A stretch of 64,000 bases of DNA from Rhizophagus clarus (lineage: Eukaryota > Glomeromycota > Glomeromycetes > Glomerales > Glomeraceae): NCBI GenBank assembly GCA_015698045.1, contig BLAL01000274.1, positions 1,827,678 through 1,891,677 of the forward strand, given 5' to 3'. A model generated the notes under the pieces. It did not search any database. It was given only the letters and a program-made list of their open reading frames with translations, and was not told the origin of the DNA. Position 1 is the stretch's first letter. Every line of letters begins with the position of its first letter. Of the stretch, positions 10,155-20,945 are shown piece after piece. Made by a program: the position numbers and the translations under genes.

Positions 10155-11890
10155 ACATTTTACGGCAGGTACAGCAGGTACAGCAGGTGTTGCAGCAGGT
10201 ACGGCAGGTTCAGCGGCAGGTGCAACAGGTGTTGCGACAGGTTCGGCAGGTACAGCAGCAGATATTGCAGGTACAGCGGCAGGCGTTTTTCTACAGCAGG
10301 TGTTTTTGGTAATAGGCTTTTTTTGAAAATAGATATTTTTAAGCTTTATGGATTTAAAATTTTTTTGACTTGTTGGTCCTATACATTTCCATTAGATCTG
10401 ATTATGAATAGTCTATTAAACCGGATAATTAAAAAAAAAAATTAATTAATTTTATTTAATTAGTATAATTAATAATTATTTTCAGTTTGTTAAACTAAAT
10501 GATTAATAATTATTCTTTTAATAGTTAATAGTATTTTAAACTAAATATTTTTAAAAAAATTGATTTTTTATTCAGTTTATTAAACTGGATAATCAAAGCA
10601 AATTAATTCTTTATGGTTTTTTAAATTAACTAATGCTTAATCAAAAAAAAATTTAATATTAAGACAATTCATACAAGATAGTAAACCGTATATACAAGAA
10701 GACTAAGCACATTTTCTCACAAAGTTGTGTAAACTGTTGGGTCGGAGCAGCTTTAGAGGTAGGCGCTAACGTTGACAAGGTCTGGAAGGAATATGAAGTC
10801 GACAACTTATGGACTATAATTTTAATAGAGATATGCTATTTAGTATAGACTAGATAATACTTGTAGAGTAGTTCTAGGTTTATGCATTTTTATAATTATC
10901 TTTTCTTTTTTTTTGTTTTTGTTTGTTTTTAGATTTATTTTTAACTTTGAATTAGATTAATTAAGTAGATAGCTCTTTGCTATTTTTATGTATAGGTGTA
11001 AGTTTTCTTATGCCTTAATGATCGGCACAACTTTTCAGGGCCGGAATTACATTAGTGTCAGCCAGTGGCATTTGCACGTGATAGCGTTCTGGATCGGATC
11101 AGTGATTACATTCGAATATGAGAATGCGATCATTAAAGAAAATCACTAATGTTAAAAATCTTCGATGAACTTCATAAATTTACATCTAATAATTCTGGAG
11201 GACATATTGGTCGCGTCCATGTTCTCTAAAAAGCAAAAATTTCCAGGTAATGTTACCCTTGATCTTGGACTTTCTATCCAGATTTTGAGGTTAAGGAGTC
11301 CAGGTAGGAGATACCTAGTATCTACAGTTAAAAAATGAATGAATGTCAATAATGGGCCTATTAACGTCTCTAACACCTTTCATTCCAAAATCCAAGGCCA
11401 AATCTGCATCCAGACGTTCAGATAGGTGTCATGAGAACAGGGTTTCATATAATGTGTTCTTACATAATCGTTTAGCAATTAAACTTTTCTTTAAATAATA
11501 AAGTCATTCTTCTAATATAAAAAAAAAAAAATAAAAAATTTCCTTCGGGTTAAAAAAAAAAATAAAATTCTTTTATTGAGAAAAAACAAAAAAAAATAAT
11601 TAAAAGAAATTTCGGTTTAAAAATTAAAAAAATTGATTAATGAAAAGAAAAAAATGATCGATAAAATTTATCGATCTCAAATGAATTTAGAATCGAATGT
11701 AAATCTATACTTAAAGGCTCAAAAATCTCTATTTCTAAAAAACCCTATTATCAAAGCACCTGCTGTAAAAAAACACCTGCCGCGATCAGGCGTTACCTGC
11801 CGCAACACCTGCTGTAGCTGTATCTGCGCTATCCGCTGCGACCTGCCGCAACGCCTGCCGCAACACTTGCCGTACCTGCCGTAAAATGCG
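10155..11890. mobile_element. 1.7-kb transposon with ~170-bp GCAGGT-rich inverted ends
   Basis: The left end begins GCCACATTTTACGGCAGG (about 10153) and runs through ~130 bases of 9-bp GGTACAGCA-type units into 'AATAGGCTTTTTTTGAAAATAG'-like sequence. The right end, read backwards from about 11890, begins GCCGCATTTTACGGCAGG, runs through the same GCGGCAGGT units and ends in matching 'AATAGGGTTTTTTAGAAATAG'-like sequence. The frames at 10042-10445 and 11633-11884 are translations of these units, not genes. The interior holds no intact transposase; one richer patch (11150-11450) may be a coding remnant. The right end lies about 145 bases before the micro-exon kinase start codon. Confidence 0.7.
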
Positions 11891-12035
11891 GCGTCGTGCT
11901 TTTATGTATTTATATTTACTGTATATTGTTAATCATTTTAATGCCATTTTCGTTATATATATATAAAAAAAAAAAATTATTTCAATACATTATTACTTAC
12001 AGGACATATTTTTTTTTACCGAAATTCTTTTTGAT

Positions 12036-15000
12036 ATGGATAATTTAAATAATAAACAAGCTTCCAATGCCAACGAGGAGTCTAAAGGTTAATATAATAT
12101 AGTAAACAAAGCTAAAACTAAATATTATTATAACTTTACATGATATATAATTAAACTAACTATACTCTTGTATAAATAATTTAGCTCGTAAGTTAATAGG
12201 CCATCTCATAATTTGAATGATAATGAAATCACTTATTTTTGTTATACTAACTAAATAATTACTTAACGATTAATAATACAATAGTTGGTAAGTTATCAAT
12301 TATTTCTTATTATTTTCACGTTTTACGTAATGTTTATTAATTAAGTTCATTTTTACTATAAAAAAAATCGATTTTTTCTTGTATTTTTTAACTATAATAG
12401 ATCGTAAGTTACAGATTTTGATTAATAATTATTGCATATAATTTAAACTAATCATATTTTCCATTTAAATGATCAGATTGTAAGCGATATTTAATTTGCA
12501 GTATATTCCTTTATATTAATATATACATCTAATTAATCGTAATATTTACGTCTAATTAATTAATAATTAATGATGCTACAGGGTGTAAGTTACATGTTAT
12601 CTATATTTCTGTAACTTGTATAATTTAAACTAACTAAATCCTTTATTTAATAAAATTATTTGGTAATTTATTTAAGATCGTAAGCTATAATTTAATTGTA
12701 TTTGTTTTATATTTATTGTCCGAAGCGAAGCGAAGGACTATATAATGACATATAAGATCACGTGGCGAAGTCCGGTTGTCCGCACACGTTACGTCATTGA
12801 AATTTTATATATGTTTATAAAAATAGAATTTGTGATACATTCGCTTCGGGCTTATAACGGTTTCCGTTTCCCAGTATATAATAATTTATACTAATTAAAT
12901 TTTTTTTTTTCATTTAATTTATTTTAGAACGTAAGTTATAACTTATTTACTTAATTCCATTATACAATATTCATGTGTAATTTAACTAACTAAAATCCTT
13001 TAATTTATTTTAGATCGTGAGTTAGAAGTTATTTGTCTAATTATATTTACATATAATTTAAATTTATTTCAGTTTGTAAGTTATCTATTTGATTTTGTTG
13101 TCATGATCTTATTACATAGTATTCATGCATAATTTAAACTAATTAACCCTTATCTATTAATTGCCAGTCCGCCACTCAACGATACAAAATGATCGGCAAT
13201 CTATAATTGGACTTTTATATATTAAATACTATTGTTCTGGAATGGTGTTTGCACTATCTTAAAAACACGTCACAACAACATAAATACTTCAAAAATTTGC
13301 TAGAAAAAGGTATTACATTACCTGGGTGTGTTTTCCAAAACCGGTAGGACCAAGGTGTGCCAAAAAAAAATAAAAATAAAAATAACAAAAAAATTTTTTT
13401 TTTTTTTTTGTTATTTTGTTAATTCTGAAAGAAAATATTATATATTTTTCAATAGTGTAAAAAAAAACCTCATAAAATTTGCAAAATTCGTGTATAAAAA
13501 ATCTCAACTTGACTAAAATATAAGGTGAAATGGTGACTTCCTCCAAAGTAAACTTGTTAAATTTTATATCGAACGATAAAAAATTTTTTTTTTGTGGCAT
13601 ATTCACGTTTAATGTTATTGATTGGTGAGTTATCGTTACATTTAGATGTGACCTTGTGGGACAAAATCAGCATCAAAATACGCCAATTAGCGTAATTCAT
13701 ATAAAATCTGCGCCGGATCTACAAATTAATTTTGTATCGTTGAGTGACGGACTGGCAATTAAATTATTTAATAATACAGGGTGTAAGTTATTTAATTAAA
13801 CGCTAACCTTTGTGAGAAATTGGCACGATTTCAATAATGTACCGCAAGTGTAGTTTTCTGGCACGTCACCATTCCAGACCACTACTAGAATCATGGCCTG
13901 AGGACAAAGAGTTGGGATAGCTTATCAGACGAAAAGTTTAAATCAACTAACTTGATGAATCGCAGAGTTACCCAAGTGGTTATACCGGACCATCTAAAAC
14001 CAGTAATTCATGGAGAGAGATACGGAAGTAAAGAACTAAAGATCTTGGGAAGTGCTCTTAAATTACTCAGAATCTTTAGTGATCTCTAAATTATGGAACT
14101 TAGCTAATTATTTGCTATTGAAAATATTATTAAATATTGGATTTGTTTAAACTTTAGGTAAGCGTCTTTTATTTGTTTTTTTTTAAAAAGAAAAAATCCT
14201 TTAAAATACCTAATACCAGCATAATATTTATATTTTAATATTATATAACACTTACAAATTTTAAAATATATAAATTTGCCCAAATTTATATAGTGATGTT
14301 GCCAATTTCTCACAGGCTAGCACTTAATTTTAATTAAGTAATATTTTATATTTTATAAACTAACGAAATCCCTTACATTAAATTATTTTGTAATTTATTT
14401 TAGTCGGTAAATTATAAGTTATTTAATTAATTCTGTTTATATAACAGTTACTGGAAATGTCACAAAAAAATAAGGCAAATTTTTTTTATTAAGGTTAGCA
14501 AAAAAAAATTTGTGGCACAGTATCCTCTTCAAATGTATAGCGCATGTATATAATTAAAGTTGGCCAAAATTAATTAAGTCTGGTTAAATTTGCTGATCAA
14601 TAATTCATAATTCTGGCCAAAATTTTGCTAATTCTGGCCAACCTCGTAATTTCGGCCTAAATTAAGTTAAAATTGAAAAAATACAGATCAAATATAGCAT
14701 TACATTTATATAATATAGTACTTTAATTTAAAAGCAAAAATATAAACTTATTAAGTGCCTTTACGATTTTATAAAAAAAAATTCCCATTTAATCTTTATT
14801 ATTCAACTTGAATCTTTATTTAAAAATAGTCTATTTTCTTTATTAAAATAATAAAAAATTAAAGATCGGAAATTAATACCGTTACAAAAAATGCTAATTC
14901 CCCCATAAGTATTAATCATCGCATTATAAAACTTGATATACAAGTAATTTAGACCCTCCTGAACAATATTACTTAAGCAATAAAAGGCAATTTACTTTGA

Positions 15001-18000
15001 CCAAAGTGTTGAAATTATGCTCTAAAATTTCTAAATGATGAGAAAATATAAACGTTAATTTCTCCATATATATTAATCATAGTATTATAAAATTTAAGAT
15101 ACGAATAGATCTAACCTGCCTAAACAACTCTACTTAAGCAACAAAATGTAGTTTACTTTGATCAAAGTATTGAAATTACGCTCTGAAGTCACTAAACAGA
15201 TGTAAAAAAATTTAGAAATTGAAAATTAGTGCAGTTTTATAAAATATATATTACTCTATGAATGTTTATTATATACTTAAAAAATTTATAATATAAATAT
15301 ATTTGACACTTCTGAACAACATAACTTAAGCCGCAGTAAGCAATTTCATTTTGCCAATGTACCAAAATTACGCTCTAAATATGTAAAATAGATTTAGTTG
15401 TCAGTTCCATTATAAAAACGCGAGTTTTTTTTCAAATATTATACCTATATTTATAAAATTTAAGATCCAAGTATTTTGGATTTTGCTAAACAACTTTACT
15501 TAAGCAATAAAAGGTACTTTACTTTGATCAAGGTGATGAAATTTCGTTCTAAAAATTTATGTATATTTAAAAATAATGTGTTTTTTTTAGTTTTTCATGT
15601 TTTATACAAAAACTACCTGAATAACCGCTATTACAAGCTTAGAAAAACTTTTTCTACTCGTAAAATTACATATATTTTTACTTTTAAAACTGCATATTTT
15701 TTTATTTCTCAACTTCAATCTTGAAAAAAGTGTGTTTTTAAGGAGAGTTTTTCGTACGTTATAAAAAAAAATTTTATTATTCAAGATCGGAAAGTAAGAA
15801 TAGAAATTGATAGAACACATGATAATCTATCAATTTCTTAATTTGTATAAGTGTAGTACATTAAAAAATTTAATGTTTAACTACTAAATGAAGTAATGCG
15901 ATTGATGTTACGCAAGATAATTTTAATATGAAAATGATCTGCATGTGACATTTCCGGTGACTGATAATATTGATGTTACATTTAAATCTTTTATTTATTA
16001 GATCGTAGGTTATATTTAATTCTGTCATTATATACTTGTTACATATAATTTAATCTAAACAAATCCTTTACTATTAATTAAATAAAATTATTTGTAATTT
16101 ATTTAGATAATGGTAAATTCTATCATTGTTAGATCTATATAATATAATTTAAACTAACTTACTCTTGTTATTTGATTATTTAATAATACAGGAAGTAAGT
16201 TATTTATTTGATTTTACTATTACATAGTTATGTAACGTTTATTTATAAATTAAGCTAACAAATCCTCTTTCATTAAATTGTTTGATGATACAGGAAGTAA
16301 GTTATTTATTTATTTATTTATTTATTATTATTATTATTATTTTACCATGTATTTATATAATAATTACATAATCTAAACTCTTTATTTAATGACTACTAAT
16401 AATATAGTGAGTAAGTATTTTTATCATCATATTTATATATGATTTAACTAAATGCTTTATTTATTAACGTTAAATTATTTAATAATTTATTTTAGTTGGT
16501 AAGCTATCTAATATTCTGTTATTACATGTTTATATTTTAATTAACTTGAGATTTATTTTAGATTGTGAGTTATTTGATTCTGTCATACATTTATTATATA
16601 GTATTTATGTACTGTATAATCTAATCTACTAAATCATTTACTTATTAATTATTCGATAATTTATTTTAGTTAGTAAGTCATAAGTTATATATTTGATTCT
16701 TATAATATTTACATATAATTTAAACTAATTAAATCTTTTATTTATTAAATTATATTAAATTATTTGTAATTTATTTTAGGTGGTAAGTTATAAGACATCT
16801 ACCTAATATTATTATTATGCGCCTATACGATGTTTATAAACTAATTAAATCTTTTATTTATCATTTTAGTTCGTAAGTCATAAGTTAATTGACTGTTAAT
16901 TTTATTATATATTATACTTACACGTACTTTATTACTAAATATTTGGTAATTTATTAAGACCGTAAGCTATATGTTATCCACTTAATTTTATTATGCATTA
17001 ATATAATATTTATGTATAATTCAAACTAATTAAATCTTAAATTTGTTAAAATATATAATGAATAATACAGGAAGTAAGTCATTAATTTATTTTTATTATT
17101 ACAAATTTATATAGTATTTATATATATTCAATCAACTAAACATTTTACATACTTATCACTGCAAATTATTTATTTATAATACAGAAAGTAAGTTACTTTT
17201 TAACTCTGTCATATGATTTAACTGAAGCTAACTTAATCCTTTATTCATTTAATTAATATTAGTTAGTAAGTTATAAGCTATTATTTAATTCATTTATATA
17301 ATGTTTACATACAATTTGAATTAATTAAATCCTTATTTATCAAATTATTTTTTAGTTGGTAAGTTACATATATGTTATTTAATTTATTAATTCTTTATTA
17401 CGCATTTATATAATATTCACATATGCTTTATTTATAAAATTATAAAATTATGTCCTCTATTTATTAAATTATTTAATAATACAGAGAGTAAGTTATTTAT
17501 TTAATTCCGATGTTATGTATTTACTTATAATGGTTAAACTAACTAAATCTTTTATTTATAATAATACAGGAAGTAAGTTATTTGCGTAATCCTATTATAC
17601 GCGTGACAATATTTTCATATGATTTAAACTAAATAATTATTCAATAATATAGTGAGTAAGTTGGTCCTTTGTCAGGTCGAACCTCATTGACCATTTACAT
17701 GTTTATTAACAAATCAACCCTTTATTTATTAATTATTTAATAATACAGAAAGTAAGTTATTTGCTTAGTTCTATTATTATGTAATTTATATAATATTTAC
17801 ATATGATTAAATCTTTAATTATTTATTAATACAGATAGTAAGTTATGAGTTATTTATTTAGTTGTTTATAATATTTACGTATAATTTAACCCTCTATTTA
17901 TTAAATTTTATAATAATAAAGCAAGTAAGTTATTATTTAATTATATATTTATATAATATTAATATATAATTGAAACTAATAAATTCTTTATTTATGAAAT

Positions 18001-19823
18001 TATAGTATGTAAGTTACTTATTCAATTCTATAACACTATTACGTATAATTTAAACTAATTGAATCTCCATTTGTTGAATGATCTAATAATTTGTTTTAGA
18101 TTGTAAGTTATTTAATTCTATTTTTATATACAATTATAATATTATCATATAATTTAAATTAACTAAACCCTTTATTTTTTAATAATACAGGGTGTAAGTT
18201 ATTTATTTAATTTCCTATTGCATATTTATATTATTTACGTAATATTTACATATAATGTTTATTAATTAAATCCTTTATTTTAATAATTTAGCATGTAAGT
18301 TCTGTAATTTACATAAATAATATTTCTAATTTTGATTGACTAAATTCTTTATAACAAAACTTAATTGATATTTTAGTTGGTAAGTTATAAATTATAAGCT
18401 ATTTGTTACATAGTATGCTTAAATGAAACAAAAATTTTATGATTTATTAAATATAAAATTTGGGTCTAAAATTATTTTCTTTATCCTTATTTTTACTTAA
18501 ATTTTAGAGTAAGTATTGATATTATTATATAAATTTTATTATGTATTTTTAATGATTTTTAATTAATTAAATTTATAGAAATGGAAACAGTGGGGATCAA
18601 AACATGGATAAATTTATTTTTGAAAAAAAATTAAAATGGATTCGATATTCTAAACTTAAAAATGTTGAATATCTTAGTAAAGGAGGTTTTGGTATTATAT
18701 ATAAAGCTATTTGGTCGAATGAAGATGGAAATAAAGAAGTAATTCTTAAATGTCTTAATGATTCGAATGAAGATTTAAATGATTTAAATGAAGTATGATA
18801 TATAATAACTTATATAGTGTATTATTTATTATTATTTATGATATATAGTGCGCTCTATTTTTTTTTTTTTTTTTTTTATAAAAAAAAATTATTGTATTCA
18901 AGTTTTTACTAATATTTAATCTAAATTTTATAGTGGAAATATCATGAAAGTTGTATGAATTCATTTGAGATTGTTTATTTACATGGATTTACAAAAAAAC
19001 CAGATACTTCAAGCTATATGATGGTAATGGATTATGCAAATCAAGGTAATTTAAGAGGAAATTTACAAACTATAGTTAATTTTGGTTGGAGAAACAAATT
19101 ATATATGCTATATAAAGTTATTTCTGGGCTTAATGAAATACACGTACAAAATCTTGTCCATTGTGATTTTCATGACGGTAATATTTTAAATCATAAGGAG
19201 AGGGATGATCTGGCTGGAGTTTATATTAGTGATTTAGGTTTATGTCGACCTACAAAATCTCGTATTAAAAAAGATGATCTTTTTGGTGTTATACCATTCA
19301 TGGCGCCTGAAATTTTAAGAGGTAAACCTTATACTCAAGCTAGTGATATATTATGATCATGTGGGAATTTACATCTGGAATTCCACCATTTCATGATAGA
19401 GCTCATGATCTTCAACTAAGTTTAGATATTTGTAAAGGTGTACGTCCTAAAATCATTGAAAATACTCCACAATGTTATGTTGATTTGATGGAAAAATGTT
19501 GGAGTGAAGATCAATCAAAAAGACCATCTGCATTGGAAATTAGAATTACTATTGAAAATTGGGTTTTACGTCGTAATGAAGAATCAAAAAATGATGCTTT
19601 GGAATTTATAAATGCACCAGCTGGGGATTTTAGTAATCTTATTACTGAATTTCATCCAGAAACATGTTATACAAGCCGTTTACATGATTTTACTAGTAGT
19701 AAAGTAAATGAGATCCTTAGTGAAAATTTGAATGAAATTCCCGAAAATTTGAATGAAATTTCTAGTGAAAATTTTGATAAAGTCCTTAGCGAAAATTTGA
19801 ATGATTGTTTAGTTGATAATTAA
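12036..19823 (+). CDS. TKL-type protein kinase gene with 38 consecutive micro-exons; kinase frame broken near 19350
   Basis: Exon 1 is 12036-12087 (ATG, 17 codons plus one G; donor GTTAAT). It is followed by the micro-exon array, then exon 18579-18792 (donor GTATGA) and exon 18934-19823. The joined N-terminus runs through 'YWSFENGNSGDQNMDKF' into the kinase, and 'F.N..SGN..(I/M)DKFI' is the conserved lead-in of Glomeromycotina TKL kinases as I remember it. Kinase motifs: P-loop 'SKGGFGIIYKA', 'VILKCL' lysine, hinge 'YMMVMDYANQGNL', catalytic 'VHCDFHDGNIL', 'ISDLGL' for DFG, 'MAPEIL'. At 19346-19352 the expected 'SDIYSFGVIMW' is broken: about 10 bases are missing, giving a stop after 'SDIL' and resumption in another frame at 'IMWEFTSGIPPFHD'. 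The tail has Glu-Asn-Leu-Asn repeats. So the kinase is probably inactive in this copy unless the break is an assembly error. Confidence 0.8.
12717..12862. repeat. Small GC-richer insertion in a micro-exon intron
   Basis: Sequence with GTCCGAAGCGAAGCG at the left and CGCTTCGGGC in inverse orientation at the right, containing TCACGTGG and TTACGTCAT. Removing roughly 145-155 bases restores the usual ~100-base spacing of neighbouring micro-exons. Ends are approximate; family unknown. Confidence 0.45.
13161..13758. mobile_element. 598-bp inverted-repeat element flanked by TTAA, inside a micro-exon intron
   Basis: The ends TTGCCAGTCCGCCACTCAAC and (inverted) TTGCCAGTCCGTCACTCAAC continue into CGATACAAAAT on both sides. 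TTAA flanks the element at 13157-13160 and 13759-13762, as for piggyBac-like insertions; the flanks can also be read as TA. The intron without it would be about 104 bases, like its neighbours. The internal minus-strand frame at 13313-13606 is AT-rich and shows no transposase motif, so this is probably a non-autonomous copy. Confidence 0.8.
13803..14317. mobile_element. ~0.5-kb inverted-repeat element inside a micro-exon intron
   Basis: The left end GCTAACCTTTGTGAGAAAT continues TTGGCA and is matched inverted at the right (GCTAGCCTGTGAGAAATTGGC, read backwards). No exact target duplication was found. The interior has a less AT-rich patch at 13850-14060, including a tRNA A-box-like string at about 13967. 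Without the element the intron is close to the usual length. Confidence 0.7.
14445..15963. mobile_element. 1.5-kb inverted-repeat element with internal tandem repeats, inside a micro-exon intron
   Basis: The ends are CAGTTACTGGAAATGTCACA and, inverted, CAGTCACCGGAAATGTCACA. A 4-base ATAA flanks both sides (14441-14444 and 15964-15967), possibly the target duplication. Inside are four diverged direct repeats of about 160-195 bases, marked by 'ACTTAAGCAA' at about 14971, 15132, 15327 and 15498, each followed by 'TTTACTTTGA.CAAAGT' and 'ACGCTCT'. No transposase is visible. Its removal leaves an intron of normal length. Confidence 0.75.
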
Positions 19824-20945
19824 TATGAAGAAATTCTTGGGTATGTAATATATAATATATAAAAATAATTTTACAAATTATTTATATGAAATTAATTAAT
19901 TAATTTATATTTGATTATTTAGATATTAAAAAAGATAAAAAATTTTATAAAATTTCTGGTATTTTTTAAAAGTAATATTTTATATTACATATTTAACAGA
20001 AATTGTTATCTATTTTATTATATTTTTTTTTTAAACACTAAGGATAGTGTAGTAAAATATTTTCAAAGTTTCTTAGTTTGTAATTTAAATAATTTAAATG
20101 ATTCCTTTTATTTCACTTAGAATATTTAAACACTAAGGCTTAGAGTAGTAAAATATTTTACAAATTTCTTAGTTTGTAATTTAAAAATTTTTTTTTTAAC
20201 TTATTCAATCATTAAATAAATTTGACTTTATTTATAAATAACGATATACTCTATGTAGAACTCTTTTGTATTATGGAATTTCAGTTTTTTGTAAAAAAAA
20301 AAAACAGACCCACATATCATGCTAAGAAATTATACTGAATTTGTGCGTAATCTAAATAAAATTTTTTGCAAAAAGACAAAATAAGAAATAGCTGTGACAT
20401 TTAAAACCAGCTGAAAGTATTATATAATAAAAAATAAAGGCGTTATTTTTTAAATTATTTTAATAGAATGAGATTTTTATTTTTTATTAAGAAAATTTCA
20501 CCATATTTCTGTTGTTTAATCAAAATCATTAAAATAAACATTAGGAATAAATAAAGCCAACTCGATTTATAAAAAAAAAAAAGCCATAATAATACAAAAA
20601 TAGATTATTAGAACACGTGATGATAAGGATTAACCAATAAGAGAGTAGTTTTCATACAAATAGAGAATTGGATTATACTTATTTTTATGCATCAACATAG
20701 ATCTGTATTACACGAAATCTTTGTGAACTAAAAAATAATGATAAAAATAAAAATCAAAAGCGACTTATTTATAATAAAATTCCGGAATTTTTCATTGAAA
20801 AAACTTTAAAAGACATGACCTGTCGGTAAAATGTTTAACCATTGTGCGTGACAATCATTGAAGCCAGCGTAGTGTTACACTACATTCGGTGAGTAATAAA
20901 AGAAAATTTTTTTTTTTTTTTTTTTTTTTACCCCACAAATTAAGA
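19824..20945. other. Intergenic region with a ~100-bp direct repeat
   Basis: Two copies of 'AAACACTAAGG...TAGTAAAATATTTT' followed by 'TTTCTTAGTTTGTAATTTAAA' lie at about 20033-20092 and 20130-20190. An ACACGTGAT motif lies at 20613. A 23-T run precedes the next start codon. No gene seen. Confidence 0.5.

Larger units (their letters stand above)
12185..18508 (+). other. Array of 38 consecutive micro-exons (36 x 3 nt, one 6 nt, one 1 nt)
   Basis: Each is preceded by AG and followed by GTAAGT or a near variant. First base and sequence: 12185 CTC; 12285 TTG; 12401 ATC; 12477 ATT; 12582 GGT; 12677 ATC; 12928 AAC; 13014 ATC; 13073 TTT; 13780 GGT; 14404 TCG; 16002 ATC; 16107 ATAATG; 16192 GAA; 16294 GAA; 16408 TGA; 16496 TTG; 16562 ATT; 16670 TTA; 16780 GTG; 16870 TTC; 16959 ACC; 17071 GAA; 17185 AAA; 17263 TTA; 17356 TTG; 17485 AGA; 17570 GAA; 17653 TGA; 17749 AAA; 17835 ATA; 17922 CAA; 18006 TAT; 18100 ATT; 18191 GGT; 18292 CAT; 18377 TTG; 18508 A. 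Exon 1 ends in phase 1, so each codon is the last base of one micro-exon plus two of the next. This gives 39 stop-free codons beginning 'ALDHWYQHLW'. Many introns carry CTAAC-like branch sites about 25-40 bases before the acceptor. Weakest sites: donors GTAGGT (16005), GTAAAT (14407, 16113), acceptors TTAAG (12676, 16958) and AAAG (17921). Confidence 0.85.

Noticed and set aside
13960..14020. Second tRNA A-box-like string (TTACCCAAGTGG) inside an inserted element
   Set aside because: No B-box or cloverleaf found.
15476..15820. Overlapping frames on both strands of the 1.5-kb element
   Set aside because: Low-complexity Lys/Phe/Tyr frames within AT-rich tandem repeats; no transposase motif.
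12185..18508. Reading the AG-NNN-GTAAGT units as a plain satellite or as zero-length recursive splice sites
   Set aside because: A satellite would conserve the three bases as well, and recursive sites have AG directly followed by GT. Here exactly three varied bases intervene and join into one open phase that ends in the kinase frame.
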